64,000 bases of DNA from Methylobacterium sp. Leaf108 (GCF_001423265.1 NZ_LMND01000032.1:125149-189148); one strand, 5' to 3'; positions 34,164 to 44,476 are shown, counted from the stretch's first letter. Made by a program: numbers and translations. Notes: generated by a model not told the origin, from the letters alone.

Positions 34164-35912
34164 ATGAACATCTTCGCCACTTTCGAGGCGCGCGTCCGCG
34201 AGGCGTTGCAGGCGCTCACCCGCTCCGGCCACCTGCCCGAGGGGCTCGACCTGTCCCGCGTGGTGGTCGAGCCGCCGCGCGATCCCGCACACGGCGATCT
34301 CGCAACCAACGCCGCCCTGGTGCTGGCCAAGGAGGCCAGGGCCAACCCGAAGGCGCTCGGCGAGGCTCTGGCGGCGGAACTCCGCACCGACCCGCGGGTG
34401 GTCGAGGCGAGCGTGGCGGGGCCGGGCTTCATCAACCTGCGGCTGGTGCCGGAGGTGTTCCACGAGGTGGCGCGCGCCGCCCTGACGGAGGGCGCCGGCT
34501 ACGGCCGCGCCGCGATGGCCGGCGGCCCGGTCAACATCGAATACGTGTCGGCCAACCCCACCGGGCCGATGCACGTCGGCCACGGCCGCGGCGCGGTGTT
34601 CGGCGATGCGCTGGCCAACCTCCTCGCCTTCGCCGGCCGGGACGTGACGCGCGAGTACTACATCAACGACGCCGGCGCGCAGGTCGACGTCCTCGCCCGC
34701 TCCGCCCACCGGCGCTACCGCGAGGCGCTCGGACAGGACGTCGGCCCGGTGCCCGAGGGGCTCTATCCCGGCGACTACCTGGTTCCGGTGGGGCGGATGC
34801 TGGCCGACACCCATGGCCGCGCTCTCCTGGAGCAGTCCGAGGCCGAATGGCTGCCCGTGGTGCGGGCCTCGGCCATCGATGCGATGATGGCGCTGATCCG
34901 CGGGGACCTCGCGCGCCTCGGGATCCACCACGACGTGTTCTTCTCCGAGGCGACGCTGAAGGAGGCCGTCCCCGTCCTCCTGGCGGAGCTGCGCGACAAG
35001 GGCCTCGTCTACGAGGGCCGGCTGCCGCCGCCCAAGGGCCAGCCGCCGGAGGATTGGGAGGACCGCGAGCAGACCCTGTTCCGCACCCGAGAGTTCGGCG
35101 ACGACGTCGACCGGCCGCTCCTGAAGTCCGACGGCTCCTTCACCTATTTCGCCTCCGACATCGCCTACCACCGCGACAAGTGGCGGCGCGGCGCCACCGA
35201 CCTCATCGACGTGCTCGGCGCCGACCACGGCGGCTACGTCAAGCGGATGCAGGCGGCGGTGAAGGCGGTGAGCGGGGGCGAGGCCACCCTCGACGTCAAG
35301 CTCTGCCAGCTCGTGCGGCTGCTGCGGGCGGGCGAGCCCGTGAAGATGTCCAAGCGCGCGGGCGAGTTCATCACCCTGGCCGAGGTCGTGGACGAGGTCG
35401 GGCGCGACGCCATCCGCTTCATGATGCTCTACCGCAAGAACGACGCGACCCTGGATTTCGACCTCGCCAAGGTGGTCGAGCAGTCCAAGGACAACCCGGT
35501 CTTCTACGTGCAATACGCCCACGCCCGCTGCGCCTCGGTGTTCCGGCAGGCGCGCGAGGCGATGCCCGGCGAGGATTTTTCGCGCGCCGCCCTGCTGGCG
35601 CAGGCCGACCTGTCCCTCCTCGCCGACCCCGGCGAGGCCGAGATCCTGCGTCTCGTCGCCCAGTATCCGCGGGTGATCGAAGCGGCGGCGGCGGCGCACG
35701 AGCCGCACCGTGTGGCATTCTACCTCTACGAACTGGCCAGTTCCCTGCATGGTTTCTGGAACAAGGGCAAAGACTTGCCGCAATTACGGTTTGTTAATCC
35801 AACCGACAGAAACTCGACCCGGGCGAGATTGGCCCTCGTCGAGGCTTTGCGGGGCGTTCTCGCTTCGGGTCTCGGCGTCTTGGGCGTCACCGCGCCGGAC
35901 GAGATGCGGTGA
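34164..35912 (+). CDS. argS: arginyl-tRNA synthetase
   Basis: Charges tRNA-Arg. It has 582 residues from ATG 34164 ([15 protein letters not shown]), the usual size for the bacterial class I enzyme. The N-terminal tRNA D-loop-binding domain is followed by the HIGH-type motif [18 protein letters not shown]. Later come the KMSKS-type motif KMSKRAGEF and the DALR anticodon-binding domain at the end. It heads the conserved argS–SPOR–nagZ–tatABC arrangement of Alphaproteobacteria. Confidence 0.96.
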   Translation: MNIFATFEARVREALQALTRSGHLPEGLDLSRVVVEPPRDPAHGDLATNAALVLAKEARANPKALGEALAAELRTDPRVVEASVAGPGFINLRLVPEVFHEVARAALTEGAGYGRAAMAGGPVNIEYVSANPTGPMHVGHGRGAVFGDALANLLAFAGRDVTREYYINDAGAQVDVLARSAHRRYREALGQDVGPVPEGLYPGDYLVPVGRMLADTHGRALLEQSEAEWLPVVRASAIDAMMALIRGDLARLGIHHDVFFSEATLKEAVPVLLAELRDKGLVYEGRLPPPKGQPPEDWEDREQTLFRTREFGDDVDRPLLKSDGSFTYFASDIAYHRDKWRRGATDLIDVLGADHGGYVKRMQAAVKAVSGGEATLDVKLCQLVRLLRAGEPVKMSKRAGEFITLAEVVDEVGRDAIRFMMLYRKNDATLDFDLAKVVEQSKDNPVFYVQYAHARCASVFRQAREAMPGEDFSRAALLAQADLSLLADPGEAEILRLVAQYPRVIEAAAAAHEPHRVAFYLYELASSLHGFWNKGKDLPQLRFVNPTDRNSTRARLALVEALRGVLASGLGVLGVTAPDEMR

Positions 35913-35941
35913 GGACACGCCGCGTGTAGAGGGATGCAGCC

Positions 35942-37465
35942 ATGACGCCGAACGCCTCGCGAGCGCCTGTCGACTTCGATGCGTTCGAGCGCGAGCTGCA
36001 GCAGCCGGCGCCGCAATCGGCACAGGCTGCGGCCAAGGGCGATCCGTTGGCCGAGCTCGCCCGCATCGTCGGCCAGGACGATCCGTTCCGGGCGCTGCTG
36101 CAGGTCCGTGACGCCCGCGCCGCCAGCCACCAGCAGGCCCAGGGCGGCCGCATCGAGCCGACGTTCTACGAAGACGCTCGCTACGAAGACGCGCGCTACG
36201 ACGACCGCCGGGCGGAAGGCTCCGGGGGCCATCCGCACCAGCCCCCGGCACACGCCCTGCAGGCGCAGGCCCCCGAGGGTCACGCCCCGCAGGACCCTGC
36301 GGCCGGCTACGGCCATGGCCAGCCCTACGACCCGACCTACGGCCACCCGCCGGATCTGTCGCCGGCGGACGCCTTCAACCAGTACCTCGCCTCGGTCGAG
36401 CAGGGCGGCTACGACGCGCAGGGCAACCCGCGTAGCCATGGCGCAGACGACGCAGGCCACGCATTCGCCGACGACGGCGCCGCCCCGCGCAACGCCGCGG
36501 CCGAGAAGCCGCGCCAGCGCAGCCGCCTCGTCTCGGTGGGTGCCGGGCTCGCGGTCCTCGTCGTCTCCGTCACCGGGGCGCTGACCTGGCGCAGCCTGCA
36601 CACGAGCGGCAACGGCGGCAGCGAAGGCGTGCCCACCATCATGGCCGACAAGGCCCCCCTCAAGATCGCGCCCAAGACCGCCGACGGCGTCGAGATCCCC
36701 GACCAGAACAAGCAGATCTACGACCGGACCGCCAAGGACGGCCAGATCCGCATCGTCAACCGCGAGGAGCAGCCGGTGGACGTGGCCCAGGCGGCCCGCG
36801 CCGCGCCGCGGCCGGCGGAATCCGCCGCCACGCCCGCCACCGCCACGCCGGGCACCCTCAACGAGTCGCTCGGCGAGCCGCGCCGGGTGCGCACGGTGTC
36901 GGTCAAGCCCGACACCCCGCCGCCGGCCCAGCAGCGCGACGTCCCCGCCCAGGCCGCCGATACCACCCCGGGGGCGGCGTCGACCTCGGTCATCCCGAGC
37001 ATGGTGATGCCCGGCGCGGGCAACGACGGCACCGCGACCACCGCCTCCCTGCGCCCGCGCAGCCCTAAAATCCCGCCCGCGGTCCCGGCCCCCGAGGCCG
37101 GCACCACGACGACCGCCGAGGCCCAGCCGGCCCCGGCCCAGAAGCCGAAGCCGGCCCAGAAGGTCGCGGCCCTGCCGGCCGAGACCGCCCCGGCGGCCGC
37201 GGTCCCGGTCACCTCCGGTCCGGTCGGCGGCTTCTCCGTCCAGCTCGGCGTGCGCACGAGCCAGGCCGAGGCCCAGGCCGCCTTCCGGCAGATGCAGACC
37301 AAGTACAGCCAGCTCAACGGCCAGCCGCCCCTGATCCGGCAGGCCGAGGTCAACGGCAAGTCGATCTTCCGCGTCCGCGTCGGCCCCCTGGGCAAGGACG
37401 AGGCGAACAGCCTGTGCAGCCAGATCCAGGGCGCGGGCGGCCAGTGCTTCGTGGCCAAGAACTAA
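35942..37465 (+). CDS. SPOR-domain membrane protein
   Basis: A 507-residue bitopic protein. A long disordered cytoplasmic N-terminus rich in His/Gln/Pro (with a short repeat YEDARYEDARYDDRR) precedes one membrane segment at about residues 196–216 (VSVGAGLAVLVVSVTGALTW). The periplasmic Pro/Ala-rich linker ends in a SPOR domain (about 428–507, FSVQLGVRTSQAEAQAAFRQMQTKY…FRVRVGPLGKDEANSLCSQIQ). SPOR domains bind denuded septal peptidoglycan, so a cell-division role is likely. It follows argS by 29 nt. Confidence 0.9.
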   Translation: MTPNASRAPVDFDAFERELQQPAPQSAQAAAKGDPLAELARIVGQDDPFRALLQVRDARAASHQQAQGGRIEPTFYEDARYEDARYDDRRAEGSGGHPHQPPAHALQAQAPEGHAPQDPAAGYGHGQPYDPTYGHPPDLSPADAFNQYLASVEQGGYDAQGNPRSHGADDAGHAFADDGAAPRNAAAEKPRQRSRLVSVGAGLAVLVVSVTGALTWRSLHTSGNGGSEGVPTIMADKAPLKIAPKTADGVEIPDQNKQIYDRTAKDGQIRIVNREEQPVDVAQAARAAPRPAESAATPATATPGTLNESLGEPRRVRTVSVKPDTPPPAQQRDVPAQAADTTPGAASTSVIPSMVMPGAGNDGTATTASLRPRSPKIPPAVPAPEAGTTTTAEAQPAPAQKPKPAQKVAALPAETAPAAAVPVTSGPVGGFSVQLGVRTSQAEAQAAFRQMQTKYSQLNGQPPLIRQAEVNGKSIFRVRVGPLGKDEANSLCSQIQGAGGQCFVAKN

Positions 37466-37561
37466 GTTCGAACGAGCCGACGAGCGAGCGCACCTGCGCG
37501 GCGGCGCGTTCCCGCCGCGCTGGTGTTCTTTCGTGACAGTCCCCGACGCGAGCCCCAGTCC

Positions 37562-38566
37562 ATGACCACCCGCGCCCTGATCCTCGGCTGTGCCGGCCGG
37601 ACCCTCTCGGCGGAGGAGACCGCCTTCTTCCGCGCGGTCCAGCCGTGGGGCTTCATCCTGTTCAAGCGCAACATCGGCACGCCGGACGAGGTCCGCGCCC
37701 TGACCGCGTCCCTGCGCGACATCGTCGGGCGTGCCGACGCGCCGATCCTCATCGACCAGGAGGGCGGCCGCGTGCAGCGCATGGGACCGCCGCACTGGCC
37801 GTCCTACCCGCCGGGCCGGATCTTCGGGCGGCTCGACGCCGCGGCCGCCACGGTGGCGCGCCTGGGTGCGCGCCTGATGGCCCACGACCTCGCCGACGTC
37901 GGCATCAACGTCGATTGCGCGCCCGTGCTCGACGTCCCGGTGGCCGGCGCCCACGACGTGATCGGCGACCGGGCCTACGGCGAGACCGTGGCGTCCGTCG
38001 TCGCCATCGGCCGCGCGGTGGCCGAGGGCCTGATGGCCGGCGGCGTCCTGCCGGTAATGAAGCACATCCCCGGGCACGGCCGCGCGGCCTGCGACAGCCA
38101 CAAGGGCCTGCCGGTGGTGGAGGCCGACCGCGACAGCCTCGAGCCCCACGACTTCGCGCCCTTCCGGGCGCTGGCCGACCTGCCCATGGCGATGAGCGCC
38201 CACGTCGTCTACGCCGCGATCGACCCCGCACGGCCCGCCACCCAATCGCCCCGCATGATCGCTGAAATCATCCGCGGCGCGATCGGCTTCCAGGGCCTCC
38301 TGATGACCGACGACCTCTCGATGCACGCGCTCAGCGGCACCTTCGCCGAGCGGACGCAGGCCGCCTTCGCGGCCGGGATCGACGTCGCCCTGCATTGCAA
38401 CGGCGATCTGGCGGAGATGGCCGGCGTGGCCGAGGCGACGCCGGGGCTCGCCGGGCAGGCCCGCGTGCGTGCCGATGCGGCCCTGGCGCGCCTGCGCCCG
38501 GCCGCCGACCTCGACGTGGCGCAGGCCCGCGCCGCCTTCGCCGCCGCGCTGACCCGGGCCGCCTGA
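37562..38566 (+). CDS. nagZ: β-N-acetylhexosaminidase (NagZ, GH3)
   Basis: A 334-residue glycoside hydrolase family 3 enzyme that removes GlcNAc from anhydromuropeptides during peptidoglycan recycling. The signature KHIPGHGRAACDSHKGLP (from K167) contains the substrate Lys/His and catalytic His loop, and the nucleophile Asp lies in LLMTDDLSMHAL. ILIDQEGGRVQRM is also diagnostic. No signal peptide, consistent with a cytoplasmic enzyme. It lies between the SPOR gene and tatA. Confidence 0.94.
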   Translation: MTTRALILGCAGRTLSAEETAFFRAVQPWGFILFKRNIGTPDEVRALTASLRDIVGRADAPILIDQEGGRVQRMGPPHWPSYPPGRIFGRLDAAAATVARLGARLMAHDLADVGINVDCAPVLDVPVAGAHDVIGDRAYGETVASVVAIGRAVAEGLMAGGVLPVMKHIPGHGRAACDSHKGLPVVEADRDSLEPHDFAPFRALADLPMAMSAHVVYAAIDPARPATQSPRMIAEIIRGAIGFQGLLMTDDLSMHALSGTFAERTQAAFAAGIDVALHCNGDLAEMAGVAEATPGLAGQARVRADAALARLRPAADLDVAQARAAFAAALTRAA

Positions 38567-38716
38567 GGGAAGCACGGTCGTACCGCCATCCCGCGTCGAT
38601 CGCTCCTGCGGCCTTTGCCGCTTCTTGTGTTCGTGGCGTCCGATCCTTAGGTTCGCCCCAATCCGATCGCACGAGACGCCGCCGCGCGGGTTCCGCCCGC
38701 GGCGCAGGAGGTTGCC

Positions 38717-38986
38717 ATGGGCAGCATGAGTATCTGGCACTGGATCATCGTCGCCGGCATCGTGATGCTGCTGTTCGGCCGCGGCAAGATCTCGGACCTG
38801 ATGGGCGACGTCGCCAAGGGCATCAAGGCCTTCAAGAAGGGCATGGCCGAGGACGAGACGCCCGCCGCCGTTTCCCCAGCCCAGCCGGTCACGCCCGTCA
38901 GCGCCACCGACCCGGTGCGCACGCTCCCGCACCAGGGCGAGCCGGCCCCGGCCAACACCGTCGCCGCCGACCGCAAGGTCGGCTGA
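38717..38986 (+). CDS. tatA: Sec-independent translocase protein TatA
   Basis: An 89-residue pore-forming Tat component. One membrane helix ([15 protein letters not shown]), the hinge [13 protein letters not shown] and the amphipathic helix ([14 protein letters not shown]) are present, followed by an acidic disordered tail. ATG 38717 has AGGAGG upstream; ATG 38726 (MSIWHW) is an alternative. Substrates in this window could include the twin-arginine binding protein at position 594. Confidence 0.95.
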   Translation: MGSMSIWHWIIVAGIVMLLFGRGKISDLMGDVAKGIKAFKKGMAEDETPAAVSPAQPVTPVSATDPVRTLPHQGEPAPANTVAADRKVG

Positions 38987-39094
38987 CACTCGGGTTCGCA
39001 CGCCCCACGATGGACGGAGTCGAGCGGTCGGTCGGGAGTCGCCGCCGGATCGTGAGGCGGGCCATGCCGAAGAGCCCACGGGACGATCGACGCC

Positions 39095-39577
39095 ATGTTT
39101 GACATGAGTTGGGGCGAGGTGATGCTGATCGGCGGCATCGCCCTGATCGTCATCGGCCCGAAGGATCTGCCCAAGGCGCTGCGGACGGTGGGTCAGGTCA
39201 CCGGCAAGATGCGGCGCATGGCCGGCGAGTTCCAGTACCAGTTCAAGGAAGCGGTGCGCGAGGCCGAGCTCGACGAGGTCCGCCGCGAGGTCGACGGCAT
39301 AAAGCGGTCCGCCGGCACGATGGGGCCGGTGTTCGACCCGGTCCAGACCATCCGCAACGAGATCAAGGGCGCGGTCGAGGGCGGCCACGCCCAGTCGAGC
39401 ACGCAGCCGCTCGCCAATGTCGCGGCCCAGTTGGCGGCGGCCGAGAGCGAGACCCTCAGGGCCGGCCCCGAGGCCGCGCAGGCCCCGACGACGGCCTCCG
39501 AGGAATCCGACGCCCCGGCTCCGGCCTCCACCGACCCGGTCGCGCCGCGGCCGACGTCTCCGACCCCGGGCGCGTGA
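39095..39577 (+). CDS. tatB: Sec-independent translocase protein TatB
   Basis: A 160-residue TatB: MFDMSWGEVMLIGGIALIVIGPKDLPKALRTVGQ is the classic membrane helix and hinge, with the conserved Glu and Pro. A long amphipathic/charged helix (MRRMAGEFQYQFKEAVREAELDEVRREVDGI) and a disordered Ala/Pro tail follow. It binds signal peptides together with TatC, whose start lies 3 bases after its stop. Confidence 0.95.
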   Translation: MFDMSWGEVMLIGGIALIVIGPKDLPKALRTVGQVTGKMRRMAGEFQYQFKEAVREAELDEVRREVDGIKRSAGTMGPVFDPVQTIRNEIKGAVEGGHAQSSTQPLANVAAQLAAAESETLRAGPEAAQAPTTASEESDAPAPASTDPVAPRPTSPTPGA

Positions 39578-39579
39578 CG

Positions 39580-40380
39580 ATGAGCACCACCACCGACGAA
39601 GCCGACATCGAGGCTTCGCGCGCGCCCCTCATCGAGCATCTGATCGAGCTGCGTTCGCGGCTGATCAAGTCGCTGGCCGCCTTCATCGTGATGTTCTTCG
39701 TGTGCTTCTTCTTCTCGAAGCACATCTACAACATCCTGGTCTATCCCTACGTCAGCATCGTGGGTGCGGCCAACGCCAAGCTGATCGCGACGCACTTCCT
39801 CGAGCAGGTCTTCACCAACATCAAGCTCAGCGTCTTCGGCGCGGGTTTCCTCGCTTTCCCGGTGATCGCGACGCAGATCTACGCCTTCGTGGCGCCGGGC
39901 CTCTACAAGAATGAGCGCAAGGCGTTCCTGCCCTATCTCGTGGCCACCCCGATCTTCTTCTTCCTCGGCGCGCTGGTGGTGTTCTTCCTTGCCATGCCGC
40001 TGCTCATCCAGTTCTCGGTGAGCCTGCAGCAGATCGGCGAGCCGGGCGAGGCGACGATCTCGCTCCTGCCCAAGGTCGACGAGTACCTCTCGCTGATCAT
40101 GACGCTGATCTTCGCGTTCGGGCTGGCCTTCCAGTTGCCGGTGATCCTGACCCTGCTCGGCCAGATCGGCGTCATCGACACCGCCTTTCTGCGCGAGAAG
40201 CGCCGCTATGCCATCGTGCTGGTCTTCGTCGCCGCCGCGATCCTGACCCCTCCGGACGTGATCTCGCAGCTCTCGCTGGCCCTGCCGATGCTGCTCCTCT
40301 ACGAGGCCTCGATCTTCTCGGTGGCCCACGTGGAGCGGCGCCGTGCGGCCCAGCGCAAGGCCGAGGGGCTGGATCCGTAA
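39580..40380 (+). CDS. tatC: Sec-independent translocase protein TatC
   Basis: A 266-residue inner-membrane protein with six membrane segments, the receptor of the Tat pathway. The N-terminal PLIEHLIELRSRLIKS motif (with the key Glu) recognises the twin-arginine signal. FVAPGLYKNERKAFLPYL and RRYAIVLVFVAAAILTPPDVISQ are family hallmarks. A hydrophobic loop of ~25 residues in the third periplasmic part is normal for Alphaproteobacteria. Confidence 0.96.
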   Translation: MSTTTDEADIEASRAPLIEHLIELRSRLIKSLAAFIVMFFVCFFFSKHIYNILVYPYVSIVGAANAKLIATHFLEQVFTNIKLSVFGAGFLAFPVIATQIYAFVAPGLYKNERKAFLPYLVATPIFFFLGALVVFFLAMPLLIQFSVSLQQIGEPGEATISLLPKVDEYLSLIMTLIFAFGLAFQLPVILTLLGQIGVIDTAFLREKRRYAIVLVFVAAAILTPPDVISQLSLALPMLLLYEASIFSVAHVERRRAAQRKAEGLDP

Positions 40381-40460
40381 GGGGGTCCGGCGGCGCCTCC
40401 CGATTGATCGGGCGGCGCCATGCGATAGTGTCGCGGCCAAAGACCGCCCGGGAGGGGTCC

Positions 40461-42092
40461 ATGCGCCGCGAGACGATCTACGACCGGGACCTCGACAAGG
40501 TCCCGGCGAACTACCAGCCGTTGACGCCTCTGACCTACCTCGAACGGGCGGCGCGGGTGTTTCCCGACCGGATCGCCGTGATCCACGGCCCCCTGCGGCG
40601 GACCTATGCCGACCTCTACGCCCGCTCGCGCCGGCTCGCCTCGGCCCTGGAGCGGCGCGGCATCGGCCGGGGGGACACGGTGGCGGTGCTGCTCGCCAAC
40701 ACGCCGGCCATGATCGAGGCGCACTACGGGGTGCCGATGACCGGCGCGGTGCTCAACACCCTCAACACCCGCCTCGACGCCGCCGCTTTGGCATTCTGCC
40801 TCGACCACGCCGAGGCCAGGGTCCTGGTCACCGACCGCGAGTTCGCCCACGTGGCCGGGCCGGCCCTGGAAAAGGCCGGCGTCACCCCTCTGGTGATCGA
40901 CTACGACGATCCCGAATACGACGGCCCCGGGGACCGCCTCGGCACCCTCGACTACGAGGCTCTGCTGGCGGAGGGCGACCCCGACCACGCGTGGGCGATG
41001 CCCGCCGACGAGTGGGACGCGATCTCGCTCAACTACACCTCCGGCACCACCGGCGACCCCAAGGGCGTGGTCTACCACCACCGCGGCGCGGCCCTGCTGT
41101 CGCTCGGCAACGTCGTCACGGGGGACCTCGGGCAGCACCCGGTCTATCTCTGGACCCTGCCGATGTTCCACTGCAACGGCTGGTGCTTCACCTGGACCCT
41201 CTCCATCGTGGCCGGCACCCATGTCTGCCTGCGCCAGGTCAGGGCGGGGGCGATGTACCGGCTGATGGCCGAGCACGGGGTCACACACCTGTGCGGCGCG
41301 CCCATCGTGATGTCGCTCCTCGTCAACGCCCCGGCAGAGGAGCGCCGGCCGCTGCCGCACCGGGTGGCCTTCTTCACGGCCGCCGCCCCGCCGCCGGAGG
41401 CGGTGCTGGCCGGGATGCGGGAGGCCGGCTTTGCCGTCACCCATCTCTATGGCCTCACCGAGAGCTACGGCCCGGCGGTGGTCAACGCCTGGCACGCCGA
41501 ATGGGACGACCTGCCCCCCGACGAGCAGGCCGCCAAGAAGGCGCGCCAGGGGGTGCGCTACCCGGTGCTCGAAGGCCTCGACGTGCGCGACCCCGACACC
41601 CTCGAACCGGTGCCCGCCGACGGCACGACCCTGGGCGAGGTCATGATGCGCGGCAACGTGGTGATGCGCGGCTACCTCAAGAACCCGGCCTCGACGCGGG
41701 CGGCCTTCGCCGGCGGCTGGTTCCACACCGGCGACCTCGGCGTGAAGCACGCCGACGGTTACATCCAGCTCAAGGACCGTTCCAAGGACATCATCATCTC
41801 GGGCGGCGAGAACATCTCCTCCATCGAGGTGGAGGATGTCCTGTTCAAGCATCCGGCCATCGCCGCGGCCGCGGTGGTGGCGCGGCCCGACGAGAAATGG
41901 GGTGAGACGCCCTGCGCCTTCGTCGAACTCAAGGCCGGGGGCGAAGCCGGCGCCGACGAGATCATCGCCTGGTGCCGCGAGCGGCTCGCCCCCTACAAGC
42001 TGCCCCGCCACATCGTCTTCGGCGAATTGCCCAAGACCTCCACTGGCAAGGTGCAGAAATATCTGCTGCGCGAACGGGCGCAGGAGGGTTAG
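40461..42092 (+). CDS. acyl-CoA synthetase (AMP-binding, medium/short-chain type)
   Basis: A 543-residue adenylate-forming enzyme. The core P-loop motif YTSGTTGDPKGVVYHHR, the aromatic/acid motif LYGLTESYGP, the hinge motif GWFHTGDLGVKHADGYIQLKDRSKDIIISGGENISS and the C-terminal catalytic Lys (KTSTGKVQKYLLR) are intact. ATG 40461 follows GGAGGGG. It activates a carboxylic acid with ATP and CoA. The chain length cannot be read from sequence. It follows tatC but is probably separately transcribed. Confidence 0.9.
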   Translation: MRRETIYDRDLDKVPANYQPLTPLTYLERAARVFPDRIAVIHGPLRRTYADLYARSRRLASALERRGIGRGDTVAVLLANTPAMIEAHYGVPMTGAVLNTLNTRLDAAALAFCLDHAEARVLVTDREFAHVAGPALEKAGVTPLVIDYDDPEYDGPGDRLGTLDYEALLAEGDPDHAWAMPADEWDAISLNYTSGTTGDPKGVVYHHRGAALLSLGNVVTGDLGQHPVYLWTLPMFHCNGWCFTWTLSIVAGTHVCLRQVRAGAMYRLMAEHGVTHLCGAPIVMSLLVNAPAEERRPLPHRVAFFTAAAPPPEAVLAGMREAGFAVTHLYGLTESYGPAVVNAWHAEWDDLPPDEQAAKKARQGVRYPVLEGLDVRDPDTLEPVPADGTTLGEVMMRGNVVMRGYLKNPASTRAAFAGGWFHTGDLGVKHADGYIQLKDRSKDIIISGGENISSIEVEDVLFKHPAIAAAAVVARPDEKWGETPCAFVELKAGGEAGADEIIAWCRERLAPYKLPRHIVFGELPKTSTGKVQKYLLRERAQEG

Positions 42093-42103
42093 GCGCGGCG
42101 TCG

Positions 42104-42616
42104 TCACGGCCTCGGGACATCGAGAGGCTGGCGATGGTTGACGCCGCGATAGGCGCGCCAGGCCTCCACCGCTGCGATCCGGAGGGCCCGGCCAGGGCCG
42201 CCGCCAGCGCCATCGGGGGGATCGCCGCGCCGGCTGGTGCACCGGACAGGGGCTGGGCCGCCGCCACGGCGAGACCGCCCAGGACGATGGCACCCTCGCC
42301 GCCGATGATCACGCGCCCGAGCCGGGCGGGCAGGGCCACGCACAGGGCCGCGAACAGGATCGAGGCCGCCCGCTGCAGGCTGTTCTGGAGGGCGAAGGGC
42401 GAGCCGAAGCCGGCGGTAGACGAGGTCGAGGCAGGTGGCCGGCGAGTGCCCGAGGCCCGGCACGAACAGGCTGAACAGGGCGAGACCGGCGGCGGCCGCT
42501 CCGATCGGGATCGCGAAGGCCTCGGCGCGGCAGGCGAGCCAGGCCCTGGCCTCGCGGGCCGGCGACAGGCGCGCCTCGGCAACGATCCCGTGGCAAGGGG
42601 CGGCGTCGGCAGCCAC
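42104..42616 (-). pseudogene. nucleoside/sugar-type ABC permease pseudogene, truncated and frameshifted
   Basis: Remnant of a BMP/YufP-type permease. The first frame gives the N-terminus and membrane segment 1 (FAIPIGAAAAGLALFSLFVPGLG). The middle continues in another frame (FGSPFALQNSLQRAAS, FAALCVALPARLGRVIIGGEGAIVLGG). The end returns to the first frame (ALRIAAVEAWRAYRGVN). Two compensating frameshifts are thus present, and the rest (about half of a ~350-residue protein) is missing. Partner genes are not in the window. Loss of a nucleoside importer fits the other decayed purine genes here. Confidence 0.72.
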
Positions 42617-42715
42617 GTGATCCTCTCTCCTCGCGATGGCGGCGGGAGAGGCGTGAATTCCGTGCCAAGCCGGGGCGCAGGGCGCCCCGGGATCGGCTCG
42701 TTACGGCGTGGGCGG

Positions 42716-43189
42716 TTACGGCGTGGGCTTGGCGACGGCCGCCTGCTGGTTCACGTCCGGCACGCGGGTCCAGGTCTGCGAGCCGCACAGCACCTTGAGG
42801 AGGCAGCCGGAGACGCTGAGTTCGCTGCCGCTCTCGCGCTCGAGGCTGACCTGATAGGTCTTGCCTTCCTCGATGTTGTAGATGTCGCCCGAGAACTTGG
42901 CGTCGTCGGGCTTCAGGCCCTCCAGGAGCGGCAGGCCGAGCACCGGCCGGTTGCGCTTCTTGGGATCGGGATTCTTGAGATCGGTGCGCGGGCTGCCCGT
43001 CTCGGTGGTCGGCACCTTGAGCCAGACGACCTTGCCGCAGACCTGGGCGGCGCCGGGGCCGCAGCGGTCGATCCGGATCTTGGCGCGGCCGTCGCCGGTG
43101 AGCCAGGTGCCCGACGGGTCCTGGGCGGGTGCCGCGGCGGCGGCACCGAGGCCGGAGAGGAGGAGGGCGGCTGTCACGGCGACACGCAT
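42716..43189 (-). CDS. DUF2147 periplasmic protein
   Basis: A 157-residue secreted protein. A signal peptide ([23 protein letters not shown]) is followed by the lipocalin-like DUF2147 domain ([20 protein letters not shown]…CGKVVWLK). It contains the family segments [21 protein letters not shown] and [32 protein letters not shown]. Cysteines are paired, as expected for the periplasm. Function of the family is not established. Confidence 0.85.
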   Translation of the reverse strand: MRVAVTAALLLSGLGAAAAAPAQDPSGTWLTGDGRAKIRIDRCGPGAAQVCGKVVWLKVPTTETGSPRTDLKNPDPKKRNRPVLGLPLLEGLKPDDAKFSGDIYNIEEGKTYQVSLERESGSELSVSGCLLKVLCGSQTWTRVPDVNQQAAVAKPTP

Positions 43190-43425
43190 GGCTCGGATCT
43201 CCTTTGGATGAGGGGCTAGCGCCGGACCACGGGAGGGGCCGGCGCCGTCATCCGCCAGGAAGCCATCGCTTTCGGGCGATTTTCCGGCGGTGTTGCGTTC
43301 CTGCCATGATGAGCGCGATTCGGGCCTCGGCGCGATTCGGGCCTTGGGTTGAGGCACCGGGGCGTGCCGGCTATAAGCCCGGCGCCGAAGCCGTTTTCGG
43401 CTCACCGACCAGAACCGGACCGACC

Positions 43426-43848
43426 ATGGCCACCGAGCGCACCTTCTCCATCCTCAAGCCCGACGCGACCAAGCGGAACCTCACCGGCGCCGTCAACGCG
43501 CTGATCGAGAAGGCGGGCCTGCGCATCGTCGGCCAGCGCCGCATCCAGATGACCAAGGCCCAGGCCGAAACGTTCTACGAGATCCACAAGGAGCGCCCGT
43601 TCTTCGGCGAACTCGTGGACTTCATGACCTCCGGCCCCGTGGTGGTTCAGGTGCTCGAAGGCGACAACGCGGTCGCCAAGTACCGCGAGATCATGGGCGC
43701 CACCAACCCGGCCCAGGCCGCCGAGGGCACCATCCGCAAGACCTTCTCCGAGTCGGTGGGCGAGAACACCGTCCACGGCTCCGACAGCGCCGAGAACGCG
43801 GCCATGGAGATCGCGCAGTTCTTCAAGGACGGCGACATCGTCGGCTGA
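43426..43848 (+). CDS. ndk: nucleoside diphosphate kinase
   Basis: A 140-residue enzyme that balances nucleoside triphosphates by phosphotransfer through a histidine. The start [21 protein letters not shown], the helix–loop [20 protein letters not shown] and the active-site motif NTVHGSDS (H117) are textbook. It is a standard housekeeping gene with no visible operon partner. Confidence 0.97.
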   Translation: MATERTFSILKPDATKRNLTGAVNALIEKAGLRIVGQRRIQMTKAQAETFYEIHKERPFFGELVDFMTSGPVVVQVLEGDNAVAKYREIMGATNPAQAAEGTIRKTFSESVGENTVHGSDSAENAAMEIAQFFKDGDIVG

Positions 43849-43967
43849 TCGCGCCCCACGGAGCGATTGCCCGGGAGGTGTGGCGGCGTCGCCCTTGCGC
43901 CGCCACGGCTCTGCGCGTGAAAGCGGAATCGTTCGACGATCCCGCTCCACCGACCCGGATATCCTCC

Positions 43968-44345
43968 ATGCGCTACGCCCATCCGCGCACCGGCCGCCTT
44001 CTCCTGGCGGCCGGCCTGCTCTCCCTCGTCGCCGCCTGCAACTCCGCCAAGCCCGGCCCCACGGCGAGCCTCGAAGGCTTCACGCCCGACCCGGCGCTCA
44101 AGACCGCCTCGACGCGCAACCTCACCGGCCGCGTCAGCCGCGCCTGCGTCGTGACGCAGGGCCGCCTCCAGAGCGTGCCCGAGACCGCGCTCGCCCGCCC
44201 GTGCGGCTGCTACGCGCAGAAGACCCTGGCCTCCCTCGACCGGGGCGAGCTCGAATCCTACCGCACCTCCGGCTACTTCAACGATTCCGCCAAGGCCAAG
44301 GCGCTCGCGGCCCTCGACGCCTGCCAGCTGCCGCGTCCGGTCTGA
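43968..44345 (+). CDS. hypothetical lipoprotein
   Basis: A 125-residue protein from ATG 43968 with a lipoprotein signal (LLLAAGLLSLVAACNSAKPG; lipid-linked Cys in VAAC). The mature part is small and contains a disulphide-like group of cysteines (SRACVV, RPCGCYAQKTL, LDACQL). It resembles small envelope lipoproteins of Methylobacteriaceae, but no function is recognised. A perfect 9-bp stem-loop at 44477–44500 may end its transcript. Confidence 0.7.
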   Translation: MRYAHPRTGRLLLAAGLLSLVAACNSAKPGPTASLEGFTPDPALKTASTRNLTGRVSRACVVTQGRLQSVPETALARPCGCYAQKTLASLDRGELESYRTSGYFNDSAKAKALAALDACQLPRPV

Positions 44346-44476
44346 GGGCGCTTCGTTACGCGCGTCGATGACGGTTTCGTCCGGCTGTCGACGCGCGGTC
44401 TCCCTTTCCTGAACGGACAGGGCGCGCAGGCACGCCTCCCGCGATCGTTCGATCGACGGGATCGGAGCGATCGTGT

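Noticed and set aside
35726-39388. 1220-codon minus-strand frame opposite SPOR, nagZ and tat genes
   Set aside because: Overlaps well-supported genes on the other strand; amino-acid make-up is that of a shadow frame.
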